DNA of 64,000 nucleotides from Modicisalibacter sp033446685 (GTDB lineage: Bacteria > Pseudomonadota > Gammaproteobacteria > Pseudomonadales > Halomonadaceae): positions 291,704-355,703 of the forward strand of contig NZ_JAWQLY010000004.1 of assembly GCF_033446685.1 (NCBI RefSeq), in the 5' to 3' direction. Position numbers and translations under genes: made by a program. Below the pieces are notes generated by a model, which saw only the letters and a list, made by a program, of their open reading frames with translations, searched no databases and was not told the origin of the DNA. This document shows positions 8,058 to 16,113 of the stretch, piece by piece. The number at the start of each line of letters is the position of its first letter. Position 1 is the stretch's first letter.

Positions 8058-8080
8058 AGCCCAGCCAAGTGCTGGGCTTT
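8058..8080 (+). terminator. Rho-independent terminator of the small insert
   Basis: GCCCAGC, a five-base loop, and GCTGGGC are followed by TTTTCT. It lies between the small hydrophobic frame and the tail tube gene, so it would end a short transcript starting near 7850 and also affect late read-through. Confidence 0.65.
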
Positions 8081-8119
8081 TCTATGACCATTACCCCAGC
8101 AGGGGGACAGGAGAAACGC

Positions 8120-8605
8120 ATGTCCATTCTCACCCAGGGCACCCAGGTGTTCATGATCGATCCTGATGACGAGACCGCGATCATCAAGATCCCCGGCGTC
8201 ACCGCCTTCAACCCCGGCGGCAACCCGCGCGACCAGATCGAGGACACCAGCCTCGAAGCCACCACCTCGCGCACCTACAAGAAAGGGCTCGGCACGCCCG
8301 GCCAGGCGAGCCTGACCGTCAACGCCGACCCGCAGGAGCCTGCGCACCTGCAGCTGTACGATCTCGCCAACGATAGCGTCGACCGCAACATCAAGTTCGT
8401 GGTGGGCATGAGCGATGGCACCGAGCCGCCGACCGTCACCACCGGCGAGTTCACGCTCCCGACCACGCGCAGCTGGTTCGCGTTCGAGGGATACATCGCG
8501 GACTTCCCGTTCGACTTCGCCACCAACTCTGTCGTCAGCTCGCAGGTCAGCATCCAGCGCAGCGGCGATGGCGTCTGGACCAAGAAGGGCGCACCGGCCG
8601 CATAA
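8120..8605 (+). CDS. Major tail tube protein
   Basis: 161 residues from ATG 8120, preceded by ACAGGAGAAACGC. The pattern is that of lambda gpV-type tube proteins: TQGTQVFMIDPDDETAIIKIPGVTAFNPGG near the start, IEDTSLEATTSRTYKKGLGTPGQASLTVN (the most diagnostic stretch), and the beta-rich FEGYIADFPFDFATNSVVSSQVSIQRSG at the end. Hexameric rings of this protein form the tail tube. The tail chaperone genes follow at once, as in lambda. Confidence 0.9.
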   Translation: MSILTQGTQVFMIDPDDETAIIKIPGVTAFNPGGNPRDQIEDTSLEATTSRTYKKGLGTPGQASLTVNADPQEPAHLQLYDLANDSVDRNIKFVVGMSDGTEPPTVTTGEFTLPTTRSWFAFEGYIADFPFDFATNSVVSSQVSIQRSGDGVWTKKGAPAA

Positions 8606-8615
8606 GGGTTAGAAC

Positions 8616-9014
8616 ATGGAACTGAGCATCGAGAGTTTGCAGAAGGAGGGGGCCTTCACCGGCCCCCCGGTCAAGCGCACGGTAACCTGGCACCAGGCGG
8701 GCGAGGAGAAGAAAGCCGACGTCTACGTGCGTCCGCTTTCGTACCACTCCGCCACCAGCGACCTGGCCACGCTGAAAGCCGAGAAGAGCGCGGCGGCCGG
8801 CCGCATCGCCGCCTGTGTCTGCAAGGCCGACGGCACGCCCGTCTTCACTATTCCGGACATCACCGGCGAGGCGGACCCCGAGCGCGGCCCGCTGAACGGC
8901 AACCTGACCATGGCCCTGCTGGGGCTGATCGGTGAGGTGTCCGGCCTGGGAAAGACGGCGGCGGCCCCGGCGAAGTCGCCGACGAAGAAGAGATCTGGCA
9001 CGAGCTCGTCATGA
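8616..9014 (+). CDS. Tail assembly chaperone G (lambda gpG-like)
   Basis: 132 residues. It follows the tube gene and precedes the tape measure gene, the place of the G/GT chaperones in lambda-type tails. The body contains KRTVTWHQAGEEKKADVYVRPL and SDLATLKAEKSAAAGRIAACVCKADG, typical of this family. The last 20 residues (after LGK) are low-complexity (TAAAPAKSPTKKRS), as expected of a tail that is replaced in the frameshifted form. A G GGA AAG slippery heptamer lies at 8948-8954, near the end of the gene. Confidence 0.88.
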   Translation: MELSIESLQKEGAFTGPPVKRTVTWHQAGEEKKADVYVRPLSYHSATSDLATLKAEKSAAAGRIAACVCKADGTPVFTIPDITGEADPERGPLNGNLTMALLGLIGEVSGLGKTAAAPAKSPTKKRSGTSSS

Positions 9015-9274
9015 ACGGCATCGGCGGTCGAACGATCGCCGAGGCCCAGCAGCGCATCAGCTTCCCCGAGTTCAAGGCCTGGGCCGCCTATCGCAATAAG
9101 CGCGGGTCACTGAACACCGGCATGCGCATCGAGCGCGGCGCGGCGATGCTGGCAACGCTCTATGCCAATCGTCACCGCAAGGAGAGCGATCCGGCGAGGA
9201 CCATTTACGAATTCATGCCGCACCAGGACGAGCCTGCAATCAGTGTCGAACAGGCGATGGAGTCGTGGACCTGA
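8616..9274 (+). CDS. Tail assembly chaperone GT, product of -1 ribosomal frameshift
   Basis: Reading shifts from the G frame to the -1 frame at the GGGAAAG heptamer (8948-8954), continuing from base 8954 to the stop at 9272-9274. The downstream frame is open from 8954, giving ...GLGK then DGGGPGEVADEEEIWHELV, and continues into a well-formed T domain (TIAEAQQRISFPEFKAW, then AAYRNKRGSLN). The fusion is about 219 residues. In lambda, GT bridges the tape measure protein and tail tube subunits. The T part has an ATG at 9011 but no convincing ribosome-binding site, so expression through frameshifting is favoured. Confidence 0.85.
8948..8981 (+). promoter_or_regulatory. Programmed -1 frameshift signal
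   Basis: The heptamer G GGA AAG (8948-8954) is in phase with the G gene as X XXY YYZ and is identical to the slippery sequence used by lambda G/T. A five-base-pair hairpin (CGGCG, loop AAGT, CGCCG; 8968-8981) starts 13 bases downstream and may stimulate slippage. Confidence 0.85.
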
Positions 9275-9298
9275 GCGAAATGCAGTGTAGTGCCACCG

Positions 9299-9320
9299 GC
9301 CCGCCATCGCGGGCTTTTTT
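9299..9320 (+). terminator. Intrinsic terminator inside the late operon
   Basis: GCCCGC-CATC-GCGGGC followed by six T residues ends 15 bases before the tape measure ATG (9336). It would reduce expression of downstream tail genes unless the late polymerase is antiterminated, or it sets the ratio of chaperone to tape measure. Confidence 0.75.
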
Positions 9321-9335
9321 ACGCCCGGAGTATGA

Positions 9336-11903
9336 ATGGCCACGCGATCACTCGGACAACTAACGCTTGACCTGGTCGCCCGTATTGGCGGCTTCGAGCA
9401 GCCGCTCGAGAAGGCTTCTCGCAGCAGCAAGAAGCGCATGCAGGAGATCGAGCAGAGCGGCCGGGATGCCGCCGCTGGCATTGCCACAATCGTGACTGCA
9501 GCGGCAGCCGCTGGTGCGGGCGTGCTGGCCTACTCCAACATGGCGGCCCAGTCGGCGCGCGAGCTGAAGAACCAGGCGCAGATCGCGAACACGACCGTCG
9601 AAGAAATGCAGCGCATGGGGTATGCCTGCGCGACCGTGGGCGTTCAGCAAGAGAAACTCGGCGACATCCTGAAGGACGTCAACGACCGGGTCGGCGATTT
9701 CATGAACACCGGCGGCGGCGAGATGGCGGACTTCTTCGAGAAGATCGCCCCGAAGGTAGGGATAACCGCCGAGCAGTTCCGCAACCTGAGCGGGCCCCAG
9801 GCGCTGCAGCTCTACTTCGACGGGCTGCAGAAAGCCAACCTCAGCCAGGCTGAACTGACGTTCTACATGGAGTCGATCTCCGACGAGGCCACCGCGCTGA
9901 TTCCGCTGTTGCGGAATGGCGGCGCCGGCTTCGCTGAGCTCGGCGCCGAGGCGGATGCACTGGGCATCGTGCTGACCGATGTGCAGGCGAATGCTCTCAC
10001 CGACTTCGCCCATGACTTCGACCGCGTGACGGGCATCATGAAAGGCAGCGCCGATGTGGCGGTGGCCGAGCTGGCGCCGGCGATGTCGGAACTGGCCGAC
10101 GAACTGGTCGGGGTCGCCGAGGCCTGGCGCAGTGGTGAATACGGCAGCCAGATCGAGGTGCTTTCGACGGCGGCCACCGTCGCCGGCGGCGCTGCAACCG
10201 CCTACGCCGCCTACCGTGGCGCCGTCGCCGCTGCTGCTGTTGCGCAATGGGCGTTCAACGCGGCTGCCAGCGCTAACCCCATCGGCGCGCTGATCACCGT
10301 GCTCGGCGCGGCAGGCGGTGCGCTGTATGCCTACCGCGAGGAGCTAGGTCTCACCGAAGACAAGGCCGGCGACGCCCGCGATGAGATCGACCTGCTCACC
10401 GGCAGCGTCGAGGATCTGACCGCCGCACAGCTCGAGAACAAGAAAGTGCCGCTGGTTGCGATGCTGGTGCAGACCCAGCTCGAGGCGGCGAAGACCAAGG
10501 CGCAGCTCGATACGGTCGCGGAAGCGATTCGCGAGTCTGGGCAGCTGGATGAATTCGGCGGTGCTCGCCCGGTCGCCACCGCCGACGACATGGCCCGGGG
10601 GCGGGAACTGACCGCCCAGCTCGAGGAGCAGCGGGCGGTCATCCAGGCATCACAGGATGAGCTGGGCACGCTCGACGAGATGATCGCCACCTTCGGCAGC
10701 AGCAGGGCGGGCGATAGTGGTGGAGGCGGCGGCTCGGGAGGCGATGATGCGGCGGATGCCATTCGCAAGCAGATCGCCGCCCTCGAGCAGCAGGCGGCCA
10801 CTGTTGGCATGACCGCCGAGCAGGAGACGCTCTACAAGCTGGCCACCGAGGGCGCGACTGGTGCGCAGATTGCCCAGGCTCGGGCGTCGCTCCAAGTCGT
10901 GTCAGCGTATGAGGAACAGCAAAAGGCCAGCGAGGACTACCAATCACTGGTCGCTGGCCTGCGCACCGACGAGGAGCAGCTCAACCACCAACTGCTCGAG
11001 CGTCTCGACATCCTCGACGCGGTGAAACTCTCGACCGAGGAATATCAAGAGATGGCGGCCCGCGTCGCAGATGCGGGCTTCAAGGACGCCCCCGAATATG
11101 GCGGCCTCGATGCCGAGGTGGGCGGCGCGTTCGGTGAGCTCGCCAAGATCGACGAGGCGGAGGAAAAGCTCCAGGAGTGGTACGACACCCAACTGGAGAT
11201 GCTCGAGCAGTACCGAGAAGAGCGCACGGATCTCACCAGCCAGTGGGATGAGCAGGAGCGGCAGCTCAAGCGCGAGCACGAGGATGAGCTGGCGAGGATC
11301 GAGCAGTCACGCCAGATGGCCCAACTCGTCGCGGCGGAATCGGTATTCGGCGATCTCACGGCGATGGCGCAGAACTTTGCCGGCGAGCAGTCAGGCATCT
11401 ATCAGGCGATGTTCGCCGTCCAGAAAGCCGCGGCGATCGCTCAGTCCGTTGTCGCCATCCAGCAGGGTATCGCCCTGGCAGCCGCCAACCCCTGGCCGAT
11501 GAACCTGGCGGCGATGGCTTCGGTGGCGGCGGCCACTGCCGGCATCGTCTCCAACATCTCGGCCATCACGATGGCGGGCCAGGCGCACGACGGCATCATG
11601 TCCGTGCCCGAGGATGGCACGTGGAACCTCAAGAAAGGCGAGCGCGTCACCACGGCCGAGACTTCGGCCAAGCTCGACCGCACGCTCGACGATGTGGCGA
11701 AGACCCAGCAGCCCGCCGCTGCCGGCAACCAGGCGCCGATCGTCAATCTCAACGAGGACGCCAGCCGGGCCGGCCAGGTATCGAGCCGGCAGCAGGATGA
11801 CGGCCGCTGGGTCCTCGACCTGGTGGTCTCCAACATCATGGGCGACGGGCAGGTGCATAAGGCGCTGACCGGTAAGTATCCGCTGAAGACGAGGGGGCGC
11901 TGA
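9336..11903 (+). CDS. Tail tape measure protein
   Basis: 855 residues, the second largest phage protein here. It begins SLGQLTLDLVARIGGFEQPLEKAS, a common start of lambda-like tape measures. It has long helical and coiled-coil stretches, a hydrophobic block near residues 285-335 (AAYRGAVAAAAVAQWAF), a Gly-rich hinge near residue 470 (DSGGGGGSGGDD), and a C-terminal helical region with a second hydrophobic segment (NLAAMASVAAATAGIVSNI). From the general rule of about 0.15 nm per residue, a tail of roughly 130 nm is expected. The next gene starts within its stop (TGATG). Confidence 0.92.
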   Translation: MATRSLGQLTLDLVARIGGFEQPLEKASRSSKKRMQEIEQSGRDAAAGIATIVTAAAAAGAGVLAYSNMAAQSARELKNQAQIANTTVEEMQRMGYACATVGVQQEKLGDILKDVNDRVGDFMNTGGGEMADFFEKIAPKVGITAEQFRNLSGPQALQLYFDGLQKANLSQAELTFYMESISDEATALIPLLRNGGAGFAELGAEADALGIVLTDVQANALTDFAHDFDRVTGIMKGSADVAVAELAPAMSELADELVGVAEAWRSGEYGSQIEVLSTAATVAGGAATAYAAYRGAVAAAAVAQWAFNAAASANPIGALITVLGAAGGALYAYREELGLTEDKAGDARDEIDLLTGSVEDLTAAQLENKKVPLVAMLVQTQLEAAKTKAQLDTVAEAIRESGQLDEFGGARPVATADDMARGRELTAQLEEQRAVIQASQDELGTLDEMIATFGSSRAGDSGGGGGSGGDDAADAIRKQIAALEQQAATVGMTAEQETLYKLATEGATGAQIAQARASLQVVSAYEEQQKASEDYQSLVAGLRTDEEQLNHQLLERLDILDAVKLSTEEYQEMAARVADAGFKDAPEYGGLDAEVGGAFGELAKIDEAEEKLQEWYDTQLEMLEQYREERTDLTSQWDEQERQLKREHEDELARIEQSRQMAQLVAAESVFGDLTAMAQNFAGEQSGIYQAMFAVQKAAAIAQSVVAIQQGIALAAANPWPMNLAAMASVAAATAGIVSNISAITMAGQAHDGIMSVPEDGTWNLKKGERVTTAETSAKLDRTLDDVAKTQQPAAAGNQAPIVNLNEDASRAGQVSSRQQDDGRWVLDLVVSNIMGDGQVHKALTGKYPLKTRGR

Positions 11904-12394
11904 TGGCTCTGGCCGAATATCCCACGGCGCTGCCGGTGCCACTGCGCGAAGGCTATGGGCTGCGTCACGTCTCGCCGCTCATGCGTACCGAGATGCAGAG
12001 CGGTCGGGAGCGGCAACGCAAGCGGTTCACATCGGTGCCCACCATGGTTTCGGTGGCCTGGCTGCTCTCCGAACATCAGGCGCAGCTGTTCGAGGCCTGG
12101 TTTCGCTTCGGCATTGCCGACGGCACGGACTGGTTCAAGTGCCCAGTTAAGACGTCGCTGGATGAGAGCGGAATCGTCAGCTGGTACGAGGTGCGGTTCA
12201 CCGACATCTACAAGGGGCCTGAGCTTGTGGGCCTGGACTGGCGGATCACCGCCGAGCTCGAGATCCGCGAGCGCCAAACGCTTAGCGAATCCGACGCCAT
12301 CGACCTGATGCTCGGCGTGCCGATCGGCGAGTTCAACGCCGACCTGACCGACATCGCCCACCGCTACTACACGATCCCCGGGAGTGAGGCATGA
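11903..12394 (+). CDS. Tail tip protein (lambda gpM position)
   Basis: 163 residues starting inside the tape measure stop codon. Its position, directly after the tape measure and before the DUF1833 and NlpC/P60 genes, equals that of lambda gpM or the distal tail protein. It contains FTSVPTMVSVAWLLSEHQAQLFEAWF, typical of a small family in lambda-like prophages, and ends with a short helical tail. It probably belongs to the ring that closes the tube under the tape measure. The function is inferred from order. Confidence 0.7.
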   Translation: MALAEYPTALPVPLREGYGLRHVSPLMRTEMQSGRERQRKRFTSVPTMVSVAWLLSEHQAQLFEAWFRFGIADGTDWFKCPVKTSLDESGIVSWYEVRFTDIYKGPELVGLDWRITAELEIRERQTLSESDAIDLMLGVPIGEFNADLTDIAHRYYTIPGSEA

Positions 12395-12885
12395 GTAAGG
12401 CGCTGGAAATCGTCTACGCCTCGGCACCGGCGAATGAGGTGCCGATCCTGACGCTGGAGATCCTGCACCCGGCGTTCGAGGGTGGCGCGATCCGCACCTG
12501 CAACGGCTTCGAGGACCAGACCTGCACGCTGGAGACCGGCGCCACGGTGACGTTCGAGGCATCGGGGCTCGATGTGTCGCTGCCCAAGCGCAACGCCACC
12601 GGCCGGCAGGAGTTGAACTTCGCCATCGAGAACGTGACTGGCCGCGCCGAGCGCGCTATCCGCGACGCGCTGGAAGCGGGTGGGCAAATCGACGTGATCT
12701 ACCGCACCTTCCTCGCCAGCGATCTGTCGGCTCCGGCCGAGCCGCCGCTCAAGATGGCGCTGGTCTCGCCCAGCTTCGAGGGCGCGACCACCCAGGTCAC
12801 CGCGTCCTACATGGACATGATCAATTACGCCTGGCCACGCGAGCGCTACACCATCTCGTTTGCCCCGGGCCTCAAGTACATCTGA
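12391..12885 (+). CDS. DUF1833-type tail tip protein (gpL position)
   Basis: 164 residues, overlapping its upstream neighbour by ATGA. The sequence YASAPANEVPILTLEILHP near the start, and later LEASG-like beta strands with QEINFAIEN-type segments (here RQELNFAIENV), match the DUF1833 family found between the tape measure and the hydrolase in siphoviruses. It likely forms part of the tail tip. It ends three bases before the peptidase gene. Confidence 0.75.
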   Translation: MSKALEIVYASAPANEVPILTLEILHPAFEGGAIRTCNGFEDQTCTLETGATVTFEASGLDVSLPKRNATGRQELNFAIENVTGRAERAIRDALEAGGQIDVIYRTFLASDLSAPAEPPLKMALVSPSFEGATTQVTASYMDMINYAWPRERYTISFAPGLKYI

Positions 12886-12888
12886 CCC

Positions 12889-13308
12889 ATGATCGAACGT
12901 TACCTGAGCACCGCCTATGCCGATGGCGGCAGGGGGCCGCGCGTGTACGACTGCTGGGGGCTGGTGCGCGCCGCGCGCCACGAACTGTTCGGCCTGCCGC
13001 TGCTGCCCAGTTACGGGGCCATCTCGCCGGACGACAAGCGGGCGCTGACCGCGGCGTGCAACGCCGAGGCCGGCAAATTCGCCGAAGGCCCGCCGGTACC
13101 CGGTGCGATCGTCACCGCCTGGCGCGGTCGGCTATGCGTGCATGTCGGCGTCTGCGTCATGCTCGACGGCCGCCCGGGTGTGCTCGATACCGGTCGCGCC
13201 ACTGGCCCGCGCTGGCAGCCCGTCAGCGTCTTTCGCCGCCAATTCCTCAAGGTCGTCTTCCATCATGATCGAGATCTATCCGTCGATTCTGCCCGGCGCG
13301 CCGATTGA
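12889..13308 (+). CDS. NlpC/P60-family tail peptidase (gpK-like)
   Basis: 139 residues. The catalytic Cys is visible in VYDCWGLVRAARHELFG (about residue 21) and the catalytic His in RLCVHVGVCV (about residue 85), with the usual spacing of NlpC/P60 enzymes. Tail-tip proteins of this type are cell-wall hydrolases that help DNA entry. Compared with lambda gpK only the peptidase domain is present; the JAB-type N-terminal part is missing. The last 44 bases overlap the start of the next gene in a different frame. Confidence 0.85.
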   Translation: MIERYLSTAYADGGRGPRVYDCWGLVRAARHELFGLPLLPSYGAISPDDKRALTAACNAEAGKFAEGPPVPGAIVTAWRGRLCVHVGVCVMLDGRPGVLDTGRATGPRWQPVSVFRRQFLKVVFHHDRDLSVDSARRAD

Positions 13309-16045
13309 GACCCACGCCGCCGACGGCGTGACGCTCGAGCAATGGCTTGTCGAGAACGTGCCGAGCTACCGGGCGGGCCCGCAGCAGCCTATCAGCGCCA
13401 CGGTCAATGGCAGCGTTCTGGCGCCGGAGGCCTGGGCGGCTACATGGATCCGCGCGACCGACCGAGTGGAGCTGCGCGTTCAGCCGGGCGACCCGGGAAC
13501 CATTTTGATCGCAGCCATTGCTGGCGCCGTGGCCATCGGCGCCGCGCTGTTGCTCAAGCCCTCGATCCCCAGCACCAACAGCAAGACGACGCGCGGCTCA
13601 TCGATCTACGAGGCCAGCGCGGAAGGCAACAAACCCAAGCTGGGCGGCGTGATTCCAGAGATCGCCGGCCGCCACAAGACGTACCCCGATTACCTCACGG
13701 CGCCGCGCCGCTACTTCGTCGACAACAAGACTCAGGCCTTGGACCTGCTGCTGTGCGTCGGCAAGGGCGAGTACCTGCTGCCAGACGCCGAGATCAAGAT
13801 CGGCAGCACGCCGCTACAGTCGCTGGGTACCGACGTCGATTACCGGGTATTCGCCCCGGGCGAAAGCGTCACCAGCCATCAGGCGCACCGGAACTGGTAC
13901 AACGCGCCGGAGGTGGGTGCATCCGTGGGGGCGTCCGGCCTGCGCCTCAAGGATGGACGCGACCTGACGCTGTCGCTCAATGCCGCGGCAATCTCGTTTT
14001 CAGGCAGCGAGATCACTCTCCCGTCTGGCGCTGGCACTCCGCCGGCCGACTGGGAGGTTGGAATGTTGCTCGAGGTGGATCTGTTGCAGGAGATCACCGT
14101 CACCGACGGCGGGCAGGACATCAACGGCGTCTACCTGCGCGACATCCTGGAGGGCGAGTTTCCGGCGTTCGCCCAGGGTGATGCCATCTCGATCAGCGGC
14201 GGGTCTGCGATTGGCGGCAATTACCTGGTGCAGACGTTCACTTCGGCTGCTACCGCCGGCGAGCCCGATCAGTTGACCCTGAATAGCACGGACTCGGTGC
14301 CGACTGCGTTCCTGCCGGACGGCCTGTTCATGGCGGCGATCGACTACACCGGGGTGCGGTACCGGATCGACTCCATCGTGACCGAGGACTACCAGGTCGA
14401 GTACGAGGTCACCAATGAATCGGGCAATACCTCCACGGTCTCCGAGACGCGCACCCGCAATATCGGCTGGAGCGTGACCCGGCTCAAGCCGGACGGCACC
14501 GAGGATAGCGGCTGGCCAGGCTTCGCCACGCAAACCACCAGCGACGCGGCGATTCGTCTCGACACCACAAGCCTCGAGGGTGGATGGACCGGCCCCTACC
14601 TGGCGTGTCCGGAAGGGGAGACCACCCGCCTGATCGAGTGGGACGTGTTCGGGCCGTCAGGCCTCGGCTACATCGACGATGACGGCGACATCGAGACGCG
14701 CACCCGCAAGGTCGAACTGCAGTACCGGGCCTACGGCGCGACCGAGTGGACCTCGGATGTTCGCACGCTCACCGGCAGGACCCGCGACCAGTTGGGCTGG
14801 ACGTTCAGGACTGAGTTGCCGGCGGGCATCACGCCTCAGGTGCGCATGCGCCGCATCGGTGCTGAGTCCAACAGTACCCAGGCGCTCGACCGGCTCGAGT
14901 GGTACGGCCTGCGCTGCGAACTCCCGCACAAGTCCAGTTATCCCGGTGTCACCGTGCTGGCGGTCACGCTGGTCGGTAGCGATACCATCGCCAGCCAGAC
15001 CGAGAACCAGATCAATTGCGTAGCCACACGGCTGTTACCAGTGCGGCAAGCTGGCGCCTGGCAACCGCCAGAAGCTACGCGCGACATCGCACCCTGGGTG
15101 GCCTATATCGCCGACTCGGTCGGTGCCGAGGTGGACTTCGACGAGCTCGACCGCCTCGACGCCATATGGCGCGGCCGGGGCGAGCACTTCGATTTCGTCA
15201 CCGATGACGACAGCACGGTCAAGGAATCCCTCAACCGCGCCCTGGCGGCGGGTATGGCCGAGTTCACGCTCGACGCCGGGCAGGTTCGCCCGGTGCGGGA
15301 CGAGCCGCGCACCGTCTTCGAGCACACTTACACGCCGCAGAACACCACCAAGCCGTTGCAGCGCACCGCTCAAGCGCCGCGCCCGGAAGATCCCGATGGC
15401 GTGGAGGTGACGTTCTTCAACTCCGACACATGGAGCGAGGACACTGTGATCTGCACGCTGCCCGGCGATGCCGGCGTGAAGCTTGAAAAGCTGAGCCTCG
15501 ACGGTGTGACCAACCGCACCCAGGCCTGGCGCATCGGTATGCGCGAGCGGCGCAAGCTTAAGTTCAGGCGCTGGACGAACAGTACCGAGACCGAGCTCGA
15601 CGCACTGAACAGCCGATACATGAGCTACGTGGCATTGCAGGGCGACGTGCCCGGCTACGGCCAGAGCGGCTGGATCAAGGCCGTCGCCGACGAGGGCGAG
15701 GGCGTCTATCTGCTCGAGCTATCCGAGCCGCTCGATTGGCTTGACAGCGCCGACGAAAACAACCCAGACGTGTTCGGCTGGCGCCGGCCGGACGGCACGC
15801 TTGCCGGCCCATTCACGGCCAGCCACGGCGATACCGAGTACCAGGTGCGCGTCAGCCTCGGTGAGGAGCTGCCGGATCCTGGGCAGCGAATGGAGCCGCC
15901 CCAGTTCCTGTTCGGCCCAGCCGATCGCTGGGTGTTCCCCGCACTGATCACCGACATCAGCCCCAACGGCTTCGAGAGCGTGAGCATCGAGGCCGTGAAC
16001 TACGACGCCCGCGTCTACCTCGACGACGACAACGCGCCGGCGTAG
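13265..16045 (+). CDS. TipJ/gpJ-family central tail protein with gpI-like N-terminus
   Basis: 926 residues from ATG 13265. The frame is open further upstream inside the peptidase gene, but this start gives a natural N-terminus (MIEIYPSILPGAP). The first 100 or so residues resemble gpI: a small beta-grasp-like domain, then a hydrophobic AIAGAVAIGAALLLK segment. The rest is gpJ-like: GGVIPEIAGRHKTYPDYL, beta-rich fibronectin-like middle parts, then VEVTFFNSDTWSEDTV and a C-terminal SIEAVNYDARVY. It forms the baseplate hub and contacts the receptor. A terminator follows the stop. Confidence 0.88.
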   Translation: MIEIYPSILPGAPIETHAADGVTLEQWLVENVPSYRAGPQQPISATVNGSVLAPEAWAATWIRATDRVELRVQPGDPGTILIAAIAGAVAIGAALLLKPSIPSTNSKTTRGSSIYEASAEGNKPKLGGVIPEIAGRHKTYPDYLTAPRRYFVDNKTQALDLLLCVGKGEYLLPDAEIKIGSTPLQSLGTDVDYRVFAPGESVTSHQAHRNWYNAPEVGASVGASGLRLKDGRDLTLSLNAAAISFSGSEITLPSGAGTPPADWEVGMLLEVDLLQEITVTDGGQDINGVYLRDILEGEFPAFAQGDAISISGGSAIGGNYLVQTFTSAATAGEPDQLTLNSTDSVPTAFLPDGLFMAAIDYTGVRYRIDSIVTEDYQVEYEVTNESGNTSTVSETRTRNIGWSVTRLKPDGTEDSGWPGFATQTTSDAAIRLDTTSLEGGWTGPYLACPEGETTRLIEWDVFGPSGLGYIDDDGDIETRTRKVELQYRAYGATEWTSDVRTLTGRTRDQLGWTFRTELPAGITPQVRMRRIGAESNSTQALDRLEWYGLRCELPHKSSYPGVTVLAVTLVGSDTIASQTENQINCVATRLLPVRQAGAWQPPEATRDIAPWVAYIADSVGAEVDFDELDRLDAIWRGRGEHFDFVTDDDSTVKESLNRALAAGMAEFTLDAGQVRPVRDEPRTVFEHTYTPQNTTKPLQRTAQAPRPEDPDGVEVTFFNSDTWSEDTVICTLPGDAGVKLEKLSLDGVTNRTQAWRIGMRERRKLKFRRWTNSTETELDALNSRYMSYVALQGDVPGYGQSGWIKAVADEGEGVYLLELSEPLDWLDSADENNPDVFGWRRPDGTLAGPFTASHGDTEYQVRVSLGEELPDPGQRMEPPQFLFGPADRWVFPALITDISPNGFESVSIEAVNYDARVYLDDDNAPA

Positions 16046-16070
16046 ACCCACGCCTCAACCAACAACCGCA

Positions 16071-16093
16071 GCCCGCCACCCGGCGGGCTTTTT
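16071..16093 (+). terminator. Rho-independent terminator after the gpJ-like gene
   Basis: GCCCGCC-ACCC-GGCGGGC followed by TTTTT. It lies between the central tail gene and the fibre/tailspike genes, separating the exchangeable host-range genes from the core tail operon. Confidence 0.8.
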
Positions 16094-16113
16094 CGTGACT
16101 GCAGGAGCCACGC

